Assembly (NCBI GenBank): GCA_002347685.1
Contig: DDWS01000041.1
Span: 1-32,267, forward strand
DNA length: 32,267 nt
From: Syntrophaceae bacterium UBA2280
GTDB lineage: Bacteria; Desulfobacterota; Syntrophia; Syntrophales; Smithellaceae
Reading direction: 5' to 3'
Program-made: the position numbers and the translations under genes
Part shown: positions 15,191 through 23,265 of the stretch, in pieces
How positions within the stretch are numbered: the first letter of the stretch is position 1
Layout: every line of letters starts with the position of its first letter
Notes under the pieces: generated by a model
Database searches by the model: none
What the model saw: the letters and a program-made list of their open reading frames with translations, nothing else
Told to the model about the DNA's origin: nothing

Positions 15191-15628
15191 TTATTTAATC
15201 TTGATTTTTTTGGGTAAATCTTCTTTCATCCTGGGCAGGGCGATCATTAATATCCCCCTTTCGTATCTGGCCTCAACTTCTTGCGCATTGACTGAAAACG
15301 GCAACTGGAGGCTGCGCTTGAAACTCCCGATCCCTCTTTCCTGCCGCAAATAGGTTTCACTCCCGGTGAAATTAATAGATTGTGCGGTTCCGGACAGGGT
15401 CAGAATGTCTCCGGATACGGAAATATCGAGTTTTTCAGGATCGATCCCCGGCAACTCCGCCGTGACCACTGCTGAACCGTTTTTTTCCCAGATGTTGACC
15501 GCGGGATAATCCTGAGGCGCTTTTTGTCCTACATTGGAAAAAAGCCGGTTCATCTCCCGCTGCAGCTGCAGCATTTCCGGCATGGCATCTGAAAACCTTC
15601 TGATTCTCCATAAACTTGGACTGAACAT
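15191..15628 (-). CDS. Hsp20/alpha-crystallin small heat-shock protein (first in operon)
   Basis: A 145-residue small heat-shock protein. The N-terminal arm MLQLQREMNRLFSNV is followed by an alpha-crystallin domain from about residue 42 (YPAVNIWEKNGSAVVTAELPGI) to YERGILMIALPRMKE near 123-137, and a C-terminal IKIK tail. AAAGGAGG precedes ATG 15628, and a TTGACA/TATATT promoter lies about 80 bp upstream. It is the promoter-proximal gene of the run of three. The three proteins differ strongly from each other, so this is an old paralogue set rather than a recent duplication. Confidence 0.92.
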   Translation of the reverse strand: MFSPSLWRIRRFSDAMPEMLQLQREMNRLFSNVGQKAPQDYPAVNIWEKNGSAVVTAELPGIDPEKLDISVSGDILTLSGTAQSINFTGSETYLRQERGIGSFKRSLQLPFSVNAQEVEARYERGILMIALPRMKEDLPKKIKIK

Positions 15629-15645
15629 AAGCCTTCCTCCTTTCC

Positions 15646-15657
15646 ATTGATATCAAT
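15646..15657. promoter_or_regulatory. 12-bp palindrome beside the hsp20 ribosome site
   Basis: ATTGATATCAAT is a perfect 12-bp palindrome in the 5' leader of the first hsp20 gene, next to AAAGGAGG. It could be a regulator site or, in RNA, an AU-rich hairpin near the ribosome site. No CIRCE element (TTAGCACTC-type repeat) was found. The function is unknown. Confidence 0.4.
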
Positions 15658-15705
15658 ATATTTATAACCATTTGCTCTTATTGCTAATTTATCCCTTGCA
15701 GGCAA

Positions 15706-15733
15706 AATATATGAATGAATTTTTTGTTGTCAA
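15706..15733 (-). promoter_or_regulatory. Sigma70-like promoter of the hsp20 operon
   Basis: On the minus strand TTGACA (15728-15733) and TATATT (15706-15711) are 16 bp apart. Predicted transcripts start near 15699 and carry a leader of about 70 nt. The CCTTGAC context partly resembles a sigma32 -35 element, but no CCCCAT-type -10 element is present. Confidence 0.6.
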
Positions 15734-15815
15734 GGCCGCTGTGAGCGTATGCGCTCCCGGTTTGCACCGAAAGTGGATTCCGGCAAAAAGCATGGGCAAA
15801 AACAGGCGGCTACCC

Positions 15816-15844
15816 TTGACACATCAGACCCCCGTTCTTATATT
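15816..15844 (+). promoter_or_regulatory. Sigma70-like promoter of gmhA-grpE-dnaK
   Basis: TTGACA (15816-15821) and TATATT (15839-15844) are separated by an ideal 17-bp spacer, 48 bp before the gmhA start. The hexamers are identical to those of the divergent hsp20 promoter. Confidence 0.68.
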
Positions 15845-15892
15845 AGCCACGCTTTAAGCGGTTATTTTTAAAGGAACTACCGGTAAATAATC

Positions 15893-16477
15893 ATGAAAGA
15901 TTACATCGTCAAAATCTTCAAGGAAAGCTGTCGCGTCAAAGAAGCGTTTATCAATGACCAGCTCGGTAAAATGGTGAATGTCGTTGAAACCCTGACGGCA
16001 GCCCTCAAAGCCGGCAATAAAATTCTAATTTTCGGCAATGGCGGATCCGCTGCGGACGCACAGCACATCGCCGCGGAATTTGTCAACCGCTTCATCATCG
16101 AAAGACCGCCTCTACCGGCCATTGCCCTGACGACGGACACATCTATTCTGACGAGCATTGGAAATGACTACGATTTTTCTGAAATATTTTCCAAGCAGGT
16201 CCGTGCGCTGGGTCAACCAGGGGACATCGCCTGGGGGATCAGCACCAGCGGTAATTCGCCCAATGTTCTCAAGGCCCTGGAACTGGCCAAAAGGATGGGG
16301 CTGGTCACCCTGGCTTTAACCGGCAAGGACGGAGGGCCGATCGCTAAAATGGCCGATCTGTGCCTCAACGTCTCGTCGAGCAGCACGGCAAGGATTCAGG
16401 AGACACATATTACGGCCGGCCACGCGATCTGCGAACTGGTAGATATTAAATTATTCCAGAAGCCGGATTTAAAATAA
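15893..16477 (+). CDS. gmhA: Sedoheptulose-7-phosphate isomerase
   Basis: A 194-residue SIS-domain isomerase converting sedoheptulose 7-phosphate to D-glycero-D-manno-heptose 7-phosphate, the first step of ADP-heptose synthesis for LPS core. The sugar-phosphate loop FGNGGSAADAQHIAAE spans residues 47-62. His58, Glu62, Gln169 and His177 match, each offset by three, the zinc ligands known in E. coli GmhA (61, 65, 172, 180). STSGNSPNV near 117-125 is the second phosphate loop. The ribosome site is weak (AAAGGAA too far upstream), but the start fits homologues. grpE follows after 18 bp. An LPS gene leading a chaperone operon is unusual and implies a Gram-negative envelope. Confidence 0.95.
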   Translation: MKDYIVKIFKESCRVKEAFINDQLGKMVNVVETLTAALKAGNKILIFGNGGSAADAQHIAAEFVNRFIIERPPLPAIALTTDTSILTSIGNDYDFSEIFSKQVRALGQPGDIAWGISTSGNSPNVLKALELAKRMGLVTLALTGKDGGPIAKMADLCLNVSSSSTARIQETHITAGHAICELVDIKLFQKPDLK

Positions 16478-16495
16478 AAAGGTTCAGGAGTTGAG

Positions 16496-17059
16496 GTGAA
16501 AGCAAAAAAGGACCCCACTGAAAAAAAAATCAAGATCCACGCGGCCGTGACGCCTGAAGGAGAGCACGCAGAAGAGCTTTCCGATAAACAGGAATGCGAT
16601 CAGCTCAAAGAAGCGCTTGCAGCGAAAGAAAAGGAAGCCCTCGAAAATTACGACCGCTACATGCGGACGATGGCGGATCTGGACAACTACCGGAAGCGGG
16701 CGGCACGGGAAAAAGCCGACACGATCAAATACGGCAAGGAAGACATCATCCGCGATATTCTGCCCTTCGTGGACAGCCTGGACCGGGCGCTGGAACATAC
16801 AGACAGCAACGACGCGCAGGCTTTCCGCGCAGGCATCGCTCTCATTCAGGAGCAGCTTCTGTGCTGTCTGAAAAAGCACGGTGTGGAAAGAATTGAAAGC
16901 ACCGGAACGGAGTTTGATCCGAACTTCCACGAGGCCCTGATGCAGGTACAAAGCGCGGATCATCAGGACAACCAGGTCGTCAGTGAAATGGAAAAAGGCT
17001 ATTTGCTAAACGGCAGACTGATTCGTCCATCCAGGGTCTGCGTCTGCAAGAATGCCTGA
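16496..17059 (+). CDS. grpE: GrpE nucleotide exchange factor
   Basis: A 187-residue cochaperone that releases ADP from DnaK. It has a charged coiled-coil N-terminal part (about residues 20-80, LKEALAAKEKEALENYDRYMRTMADLDNYRKRAAREK) that forms the dimer helix pair, then a beta domain ending FDPNFHEALMQV and GYLLNGRLIRPSRV, the family signature. GTG 16496 is the start: AGGAG lies at 16486-16490 with five bases between, and the lysine-rich beginning is typical. It sits 18 bp after gmhA and 61 bp before dnaK in one operon. hrcA and dnaJ, often linked to grpE-dnaK, are absent from the window. Confidence 0.95.
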   Translation: MKAKKDPTEKKIKIHAAVTPEGEHAEELSDKQECDQLKEALAAKEKEALENYDRYMRTMADLDNYRKRAAREKADTIKYGKEDIIRDILPFVDSLDRALEHTDSNDAQAFRAGIALIQEQLLCCLKKHGVERIESTGTEFDPNFHEALMQVQSADHQDNQVVSEMEKGYLLNGRLIRPSRVCVCKNA

Positions 17060-17120
17060 TAAGATCATACAAGGTGTGAAAATTCATAAATAGGTAATTG
17101 GAAAATAAGGAGGAAGAACG

Positions 17121-19034
17121 ATGGGAAAGATTATCGGAATTGATTTAGGAACCACCAACTCGTGCGTGGCAATCATGGAAGGGGGCGACCCTGTTGTGAT
17201 TGCCAATCAGGAAGGCAATCGAACCACGCCGTCGATCGTGGCCATTACGGAAAGCGGCGAACGCCTGGTGGGGCAGGTCGCCAAAAGACAGGCCATCACC
17301 AACTCGGAAAATACGGTTTACGCCGTCAAAAGAATGATCGGTAGAAAATATAGCTCCAAGGAAATTCAGTATGATGTGAAGATTTCGGCCTATAAAATCA
17401 CCGAAGCGGGGAATGGTGACGCGCAGGTGACCGTCCGTGGCAAGAATTATTCACCGGCGGAAATTTCCGCGATGATTCTGACGAAGATGAAACAGACCGC
17501 GGAAGACTATCTTGGCGAGAAGGTCACAGACGCCGTCATTACCGTACCGGCCTATTTTAACGACTCGCAGCGCCAGGCAACCAAAGACGCCGGCAAGATT
17601 TCCGGACTCAACGTTCTGCGCATCATTAACGAGCCCACAGCGGCAGCGCTGGCCTACGGTCTGGATAAAAAGAAGGATGAAAAAGTCGCAGTCTTTGATC
17701 TGGGCGGCGGCACTTTTGATATTTCCATCCTCGAACTGGGCGACGGCGTTTTTGAAGTCAAGTCCACCAACGGCGATACGCATCTGGGCGGCGAAGACTT
17801 CGACCAGCGCGTGATGGATTTTCTGGTCGCTGAATTCAAGAAGGATCAGGGCATCGATCTGCGCACCGACAAAATGGCACTGCAGCGTCTGAAAGAAGCC
17901 GCGGAAAAGGCGAAGATGGAGCTCTCCACAACCATGGAGACGGATATCAACCTGCCGTTTGTCACAGCGGACGCCTCCGGTCCCAAGCACATGAACATCA
18001 AACTGACGCGGGCGAAACTCGAATCGCTGGTGGAAGACCTGATAGAAAAGATCGTCGGCCCCTGCCAAACCGCGATCAAGGACGCCAATCTGTCCACCAA
18101 GGATATTGATGAAGTCATCCTGGTCGGAGGGATGACCCGCATGCCGCGCGTCCAGCAGAAAGTGAAAGAAATTTTCGGCAAGGAACCCCACAAGGGCGTG
18201 AATCCCGATGAAGTCGTAGCCATCGGCGCGGCGATTCAGGGTGGTGTCCTGGCAGGTGACGTCAAAGACGTGCTGCTATTGGACGTCACACCTCTGTCTC
18301 TCGGAATTGAAACTCTGGGCGGTGTCATGACGCGCCTCATCGAGAAGAATACGACCATTCCCACCAAGAAAAGCCAGATTTTCTCGACGGCGGCGGACAA
18401 TCAGCCGGCCGTGAGCATCCACGTGCTCCAGGGCGAACGTCAGATGGCGGCGGACAACCGCACCCTGGGACGTTTTGAACTGGTGGGCATTCCTCCCGCG
18501 CCGCGAGGCGTACCGCAGGTGGAAGTAGCGTTTGACATCGATGCCAACGGCATCGTGCATGTCAACGCCAAAGACCTCGGTACCGGAAAAGAGCAGAGCA
18601 TCAAGATCACCGCATCGAGCGGCCTTTCTGAAGCGGAAATTGAAAAGCTGGTTCGAGACGCAGAGGCACACGCGGAAGAAGACAAACACCGCAAGGAGCT
18701 CATCGAAGCCAGAAACCACGCCGATTCACTGGTGTATTCCGTTGAAAAGAATATCAAGGACTTCGGCGACAAAGTAGACGCTGCGGAAAAAACAAAGATC
18801 GAAGAAGCGATAGCCAGTGTGAAAAAGGCAATGGAAGGCGACGATCTGGAAGCAATCAAGAAAGCCCAAGACGACCTGATGAACGTGTCGCACAAACTGG
18901 CGGAAGCCATGTACGCCAAAACCGCGGGAGGGCCCGGAGGTCCGGACGCGGCGGGCGGTCCCGACGCGGATGCGTCATCCGGAAAAAAGGATGATGACGT
19001 TGTCGACGCGGATTTCGAAGAAGTCAAAAAATAA
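17121..19034 (+). CDS. dnaK: Molecular chaperone DnaK (Hsp70)
   Basis: A full-length 637-residue Hsp70. The ATPase domain begins GIDLGTTNSCVAIMEGG and contains FDLGGGTFDISIL and the ILVGGMTRMPRVQ signature. The linker DVLLLDVTPLSLG leads to the substrate-binding beta domain (GGVMTRLIEKNTTIPTKKSQIFSTA), a helical lid, a Gly/Pro/Ala-rich segment and the conserved acidic tail DVVDADFEEVKK. AAGGAGGA stands before ATG 17121. It folds proteins with GrpE, encoded just upstream, and a DnaJ elsewhere. Placing it back to back with three hsp20 genes matches their known division of labour: small Hsps hold, and DnaK refolds. It is last in its operon, closed by a terminator. Confidence 0.98.
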   Translation: MGKIIGIDLGTTNSCVAIMEGGDPVVIANQEGNRTTPSIVAITESGERLVGQVAKRQAITNSENTVYAVKRMIGRKYSSKEIQYDVKISAYKITEAGNGDAQVTVRGKNYSPAEISAMILTKMKQTAEDYLGEKVTDAVITVPAYFNDSQRQATKDAGKISGLNVLRIINEPTAAALAYGLDKKKDEKVAVFDLGGGTFDISILELGDGVFEVKSTNGDTHLGGEDFDQRVMDFLVAEFKKDQGIDLRTDKMALQRLKEAAEKAKMELSTTMETDINLPFVTADASGPKHMNIKLTRAKLESLVEDLIEKIVGPCQTAIKDANLSTKDIDEVILVGGMTRMPRVQQKVKEIFGKEPHKGVNPDEVVAIGAAIQGGVLAGDVKDVLLLDVTPLSLGIETLGGVMTRLIEKNTTIPTKKSQIFSTAADNQPAVSIHVLQGERQMAADNRTLGRFELVGIPPAPRGVPQVEVAFDIDANGIVHVNAKDLGTGKEQSIKITASSGLSEAEIEKLVRDAEAHAEEDKHRKELIEARNHADSLVYSVEKNIKDFGDKVDAAEKTKIEEAIASVKKAMEGDDLEAIKKAQDDLMNVSHKLAEAMYAKTAGGPGGPDAAGGPDADASSGKKDDDVVDADFEEVKK

Positions 19035-19045
19035 CTATTCTGGAC

Positions 19046-19084
19046 AAAGGCCCGGAACCGGTCAACGGCTCCGGGCCTTTTTTT
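19046..19084 (+). terminator. Rho-independent terminator of dnaK
   Basis: The inverted repeat AAAGGCCCGGA (19046-19056) pairs with TCCGGGCCTTT (19070-19080) over a loop containing ACCGG and CGGC, followed by a T run to 19084. It begins 12 bp after the dnaK stop. Confidence 0.9.
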
Positions 19085-19173
19085 ATCGATCCGCTGAAAA
19101 TCCAAAACCAAAGAATCACTGGAAAAAAATATCGTGCCGGTTTATAAAGGCATAGAATGATTCAGGAGGCAAA

Positions 19174-20508
19174 ATGAAAACCCATCGCCTGTATATATGC
19201 ATGGCCCTTCTTGCGCTGACCGTATTCATTGCAGGCTGCGCGACGCCGTCTTTTATCAAGGAGAAACCGGCGCCTGCCGTGCCTGCAGACGTTGCCGAAC
19301 AGCAGGCTTTGCCGCCGGATGAAAAAATCGAACCTCCCGCCCCTTTAGACCCGTTTCGGATATTACCGGGGCCATCCGTTGACCACAACGCGATTGGCTG
19401 CGTACTGCCGCTGTCAGGCCGTTTTGCGGACACAGGGAACAAAGCCATGGACGCTTTTTTGCTGTCGGCAAACATATACAATCCGCAATTTTCATCACCC
19501 TGGAAAATCATTGCTGTTGATTCGGGTGAATCCGTCGATACGACGCGGGCGGCGATTGAAAGGCTGGCGACCCGGGAGAAAGTGATGGCGATTATCGCCG
19601 TCGTCGGTGCGACGGACGCCCCCGGGGCGGCCCTTGAAGCCCAGCGCCTTGAAGTGCCGCTCATTCTCATCACCCCAAGGGAAGGGGTTGCCGGAGAAAA
19701 CGAATATGTTTTTCAACACTTTCTCACACCGAGCCAGCAGGCCAAAGCACTGGCCAGATACGCGCTGGACGCGCAAAATGTCGCCATATTTTCCATTCTT
19801 TATCCGGATGACGATTACGGAAGGGAAATGACCGTCTTGTTCCAAGACGAACTTCGGAAAGCGGGAGGCAGAATCGATCAGGCTGTATCTTACAACAGAA
19901 GTCAGACGGATTTTACCGAACAAATCAATAAAATCACAAATAACAGAATCACCCAATCCAAAATTGACGCTGCCAAAAGAACGGCCCAATCCAAAAAAAA
20001 TCCTGAGGCGGATGTAGAAGAAAAAAGAACGATCCCCGTTCCCTTTGAGGCGCTGTTCATCCCGGATTCGCATTTCCGGGTTCAAATGATCGCCTCCCAG
20101 CTTGCATTCTACGATGTGACCGGAATCAAGCTTCTGGGCACCAGTTTGTGGCATTCACCCGACCTTTTGAAAAACGACACCGGCTACCTGGAAGGCGCCG
20201 TCTTCGCGGATAGTTTTTCCGTCAACAGTTTTTTGAGGGAAACCAACGATTTTATCGACATCTATTACACAGAGTACAGCCGCGAGCCCGGCAATGTCGA
20301 GGCGCTGGCCTACGACACCATGGAGATGGTGCTCAATATTCTGGAGGGCCAAAGAATCCAGACACGTAAAGAATTTGTTGAAGCACTGCTGGCGGTTGAC
20401 CGCTACCCGGGGGTAACCGGCCTGATCTCTTTTGCCGGCAGCCGGACCGCACAGAAAACACCCTTCATCCTCCAGGTCCGACGCGGGAAAATCGAGCAGG
20501 TCAGGTAA
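19174..20508 (+). CDS. LpoA-like / ABC-type periplasmic-binding lipoprotein
   Basis: A 444-residue lipoprotein: signal peptide with lipobox IAGC (Cys22), a Pro/Ala-rich linker to about residue 65, then a type I periplasmic-binding fold (GCVLPLSGRFADTGNKAMDAFLLS onward, with DDDYGREMTVLFQDELRKAGG in the middle). It resembles the family annotated as penicillin-binding protein activator or branched-chain amino-acid-binding protein. The C-terminal domain is like LpoA, but the N-terminal TPR-rich half of LpoA is missing. A charged insertion, SKIDAAKRTAQSKKNPEADVEEKRT (about 263-287), lies between lobes. AGGAGG precedes the ATG. surE follows 26 bp later. Either a small-ligand sensor or a peptidoglycan-synthesis activator is possible; no permease is adjacent. 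Confidence 0.82.
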   Translation: MKTHRLYICMALLALTVFIAGCATPSFIKEKPAPAVPADVAEQQALPPDEKIEPPAPLDPFRILPGPSVDHNAIGCVLPLSGRFADTGNKAMDAFLLSANIYNPQFSSPWKIIAVDSGESVDTTRAAIERLATREKVMAIIAVVGATDAPGAALEAQRLEVPLILITPREGVAGENEYVFQHFLTPSQQAKALARYALDAQNVAIFSILYPDDDYGREMTVLFQDELRKAGGRIDQAVSYNRSQTDFTEQINKITNNRITQSKIDAAKRTAQSKKNPEADVEEKRTIPVPFEALFIPDSHFRVQMIASQLAFYDVTGIKLLGTSLWHSPDLLKNDTGYLEGAVFADSFSVNSFLRETNDFIDIYYTEYSREPGNVEALAYDTMEMVLNILEGQRIQTRKEFVEALLAVDRYPGVTGLISFAGSRTAQKTPFILQVRRGKIEQVR

Positions 20509-20534
20509 AACGTCAGAGGGATTAAGGTGAAAAA

Positions 20535-21299
20535 ATGAAGGTTTTATTGACAAACGATGACGGGATTTATGCCCGTGGCCTGTCCGCCCTGTATGAGGTG
20601 CTCTCCGGAGAAGCGGATTGCCTGATTGTCGCACCGGAAATTGAACAAAGCGCGGTGGGTCACGCCATTACTCTTTTTCGCCCCCTTACGGTACGCCGTG
20701 CGTTCAAGGGTGGAAATTTTCTTGGGTATGCGGTGTACGGCACCCCCGCGGACTGCGTGAAAATCGGCATCCGGGAACTGGCCGGCGCGGCCCCGGATAT
20801 GGTGATCTCCGGCATTAATCGGGGGGCCAATTGCGGGAATAACGTGATCTATTCCGGGACGGTTTCCGCCGCGACGGAGGCGGCTATGATGGGTGTGACA
20901 TCCATCGCCGTATCCCTCGACAGCCACAAGGAAGCGGATTTTTCCTTTGCCGCCCGGATAACCCGAAAAATCATGCAGCTGATTGCCGCGAACGCGGCGT
21001 TCCATGGCGGTGCGTTCAACATCAACGTGCCGTGTCTTCCGGAAGATCAAATACGAGGCATCACGGTGGTTCGCCAGGGGAAAATCAGGTTGATCGAATC
21101 TTTTGAAAAACGGTCGGACCCGCGGGACAATGTCTATTACTGGATGACGGGAGAAAAGATCACAGGCGACCAGAGCATTGAAACGGACATCGGCGCGCTT
21201 GCCGCGGGTTACGTCACCATCACGCCGATTCAATACGATTTGACCCGCTACGATCTGCTCGACTCGCTTCGGGACATGGTCACACACCATCCTCTTTAA
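20535..21299 (+). CDS. surE: 5'/3'-nucleotidase SurE
   Basis: A 254-residue metal-dependent nucleotidase (survival protein SurE) that dephosphorylates nucleoside monophosphates. Its N terminus MKVLLTNDDG places the metal-binding Asp8-Asp9. SAVGHAITLFRPL, YGTPADCVKIG and VISGINRGANCGNNVIYSGTVSAATEAA are the conserved active-site blocks. Length is normal. AAGGTG lies just before ATG 20535. It is probably co-transcribed with the LpoA-like gene upstream and converges on the UspA gene with only 13 bp between them. SurE is linked to stationary-phase survival, matching the stress theme of the neighbours. Confidence 0.95.
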   Translation: MKVLLTNDDGIYARGLSALYEVLSGEADCLIVAPEIEQSAVGHAITLFRPLTVRRAFKGGNFLGYAVYGTPADCVKIGIRELAGAAPDMVISGINRGANCGNNVIYSGTVSAATEAAMMGVTSIAVSLDSHKEADFSFAARITRKIMQLIAANAAFHGGAFNINVPCLPEDQIRGITVVRQGKIRLIESFEKRSDPRDNVYYWMTGEKITGDQSIETDIGALAAGYVTITPIQYDLTRYDLLDSLRDMVTHHPL

Positions 21300-21312
21300 A
21301 ACCTTCCCGCCG

Positions 21313-22152
21313 CTAACGCGTGAGCAACACGGGAACAGGGCTTCGGGAAATGACCTGAGAGGTGGTGCTGCCTAAAAGCAGTTGGCGCAGGCGGTTGTGC
21401 CCGTAGGCGCCCATGACCATCAACTCAACTGACCCCTGCCGGATAAAATTGAGGATTTCTTCCGGTTCTTTACCGGACAGCTGAATCACTTCACAATCGA
21501 CGTTTTTCTCCTGGGCGGCATCCTCAACGGCCGCGGTAAGCTCAACCGCCCTGCCCCCCTGCATATTGATCATGATCACAGTCAGAGGCCAGGCGGCCTG
21601 CTCGGAAATGCCCAGCGACAGATCCAGCGCTTTTCTTGCCGACTCGCTGCCGTCAAAGGCAAGCCCCATGCTTTCAATTTCGATGAAACGCTCAGGAGTG
21701 ATCAGAACCGGTTTTCCTGACTTGCGGACGACCGCTTCGGCAACAGATCCGAGCAGCCCTCCCTCCTTCAAATGAAAATGTTCGCCCTTTTTCGCCATCA
21801 CAATCCAATCCACTTCCCTGGATTCTTCGATGATGACATCCGGGATTCTACCGATGTTTTTTTTCACTCCACAGGCAACACCTGCCTGTCCGCAGCGCGT
21901 TTTAAAATCCATGAGAATGGCTTCAGCTTTTTCCACCAGGGTTGTTTCCACGGCCTCAAAAAAACCGTCATAGGGGGGCATCCCCACCGCGCCGGAAATA
22001 TCCGTCAGGACCGGCCCCTGAATCAGATAAATGTCGATCACATGCAAACCGGTTAGCGAAGTGCTGAATCTCGGCGCGAGATAAAGACCGTAATCCAGGG
22101 CAATGGAACTGTTGGGCGATCCGTCTACCGGGACAAGGATGTGATGTATCAT
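21313..22152 (-). CDS. Tandem-domain universal stress protein (UspA family)
   Basis: A 279-residue protein made of two Usp domains (about 1-150 and 155-279). The second has an intact ATP-binding motif G-2x-G-9x-G-S (Gly248, Gly251, Gly261, Ser262). The first has only GGLLGSVAEAV and lacks the G-2x-G part, so probably one ATP site per chain. MIHHILVPVDGSPNSSIALDYG is the usual start, after GGGAGG. It lies 30 bp after the MORN-repeat gene, in the same direction, and likely shares its transcript. Tandem Usps in anaerobes usually respond to energy or redox stress; the partner is unknown. Confidence 0.92.
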   Translation of the reverse strand: MIHHILVPVDGSPNSSIALDYGLYLAPRFSTSLTGLHVIDIYLIQGPVLTDISGAVGMPPYDGFFEAVETTLVEKAEAILMDFKTRCGQAGVACGVKKNIGRIPDVIIEESREVDWIVMAKKGEHFHLKEGGLLGSVAEAVVRKSGKPVLITPERFIEIESMGLAFDGSESARKALDLSLGISEQAAWPLTVIMINMQGGRAVELTAAVEDAAQEKNVDCEVIQLSGKEPEEILNFIRQGSVELMVMGAYGHNRLRQLLLGSTTSQVISRSPVPVLLTR

Positions 22153-22182
22153 GTCAGCCTCCCAAGGTGTTTTTTGCCGCGG

Positions 22183-22851
22183 CTACTTTTTCTTTTTTTC
22201 AAAATGGCTCAGGTCGGACAGTAAGTCTGCGACCTCCTTTTCATCCCATACGCGCGACGTATCGGCATCTTCCATGATCTCACCGGCCGCCACGCCCCCG
22301 TCTTCATGAAAGCTCAAAAACCCGACAGGCTTGTCATTTTTATACAGCGCCTTTTCCTTAATTTTGCCGCTTTTATAATAGGCAACATAGTTGCCTTCCC
22401 GCTTGTCGTCCGCAAAAGCACCCTTTTCCTTAATCTGGCCGCTTTTGAAGTAGCATACATACTCTCCATGAAATTTTCCGTTCTTGAAGAGTTCTTCCTC
22501 GCGCAACTCCCCCGTTTTAAAATAACGGCGATAAGGGCCGTCGAGTTTTCCTTTTTTATAATGCTCCTCTTCGCGGACATGCCCGTTTTCGTAATAAGAC
22601 ACATATTGGCCGTGCAGCCGGTCATTGATAAATTGCGACTGTTCACGCATCTGGCCGTTGGCGTAATACGTGACAGCCGGGCCGTTTTTCCTGCCTGCCG
22701 CAAAATGGATACGGGCCATGACCTGACCGTTTTGAAAGTAGGAGGTATATTCGCCGGCGAGCCTTCCCTCCTGTGTGTATTTCTTTTCCTTGAGGGACCC
22801 GTTGGCGTATTTGAGAGTGATCTCCCGTTGTGTCGTGTTTGCTTGAGTCAT
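22183..22851 (-). CDS. MORN-repeat protein (YwqK-like)
   Basis: A 222-residue soluble protein built from at least seven tandem MORN_2-type repeats of about 24 residues between residues 14 and 185. Each reads roughly YxNGxxxEExxYKxGKxxGxYxxY, for example YENGHVREEEHYKKGKLDG and FKTGELREEELFKNGKFHG. Such repeats form an open beta-sheet spine used as a binding scaffold; YwqK-type proteins are listed as antitoxin-like in databases. The C-terminal tail EKEVADLLSDLSHFEKKKK is a charged helix. GAGGAG precedes the ATG. It is first in a two-gene operon with the UspA protein. No toxin gene is adjacent, so an antitoxin role has no support here. Confidence 0.88.
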   Translation of the reverse strand: MTQANTTQREITLKYANGSLKEKKYTQEGRLAGEYTSYFQNGQVMARIHFAAGRKNGPAVTYYANGQMREQSQFINDRLHGQYVSYYENGHVREEEHYKKGKLDGPYRRYFKTGELREEELFKNGKFHGEYVCYFKSGQIKEKGAFADDKREGNYVAYYKSGKIKEKALYKNDKPVGFLSFHEDGGVAAGEIMEDADTSRVWDEKEVADLLSDLSHFEKKKK

Positions 22852-23265
22852 GGCTCTCCTCGTTGGTTTATCATTTTATATCCTTTGGGGAATCTGAATC
22901 CCGCCGTCAGCATCGCGCTGAAAAGGCGTGTCATCTTTGCTTTCATGTCATATTCCCCTGCGGCGGACTTGCCAGCATATCCATCCGTTTTCGCAACACC
23001 TTTTATCAGAAAAGGCAAGAGATGAAAACGCAAACCGACAAACCATCGCGACCGGCAGCAGCAAAAAAGCCCTCTTCGCCATGAATGTCCATCTTTCGAA
23101 GCAGAATTCTTAAGATTTTTAAACAATTCAGAGGGATATTGCAACCAAAAAGCACCGGGCAACCGAAATTTTGGTTTTACTTTCATTCAAAAGGCTATTA
23201 GAGTTTGACAGTCGAGCGCTTTATCATGTAATAAAGTTCAAATTTTGGAATGAAGAGCCATATTT
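22852..23265. other. 414-bp divergent intergenic region
   Basis: This lies between the MORN/UspA operon and the GpsA-like gene. It contains a 6-bp hairpin CCTTTT-atcag-AAAAGG followed by a 20-codon plus-strand frame beginning MKTQTDKPSRP near 23021, with no family match I recognise. An imperfect 16-bp palindrome AACCGAAATTTTGGTT lies at 23162-23177, and the promoter for the next gene follows. Longer frames here lack coding character, so I see no certain gene. Confidence 0.5.
23206..23234 (+). promoter_or_regulatory. Sigma70-like promoter of the GpsA-like gene
   Basis: TTGACA (23206-23211) and TAATAA (23229-23234) are 17 bp apart, 31 bp before the start codon. The palindrome at 23162-23177 lies 28 bp upstream of the -35 box and could bind a regulator. 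Confidence 0.6.

Noticed and set aside
15629..15892. Search for a CIRCE or clear sigma32 promoter between the chaperone operons
   Set aside because: No TTAGCACTC-type inverted repeat and no CCCCAT-type -10 element; only sigma70-like hexamers are present.
20544..21290. A 248-codon minus-strand frame opposite surE
   Set aside because: surE is unmistakable on the plus strand; the antisense frame is rich in His/Arg with no recognisable domain.
22848..23186. 112-codon minus-strand frame in the divergent gap
   Set aside because: Low-complexity, Cys/Trp/Arg-rich composition and no family resemblance; it also overlaps the MORN gene's ribosome site region.
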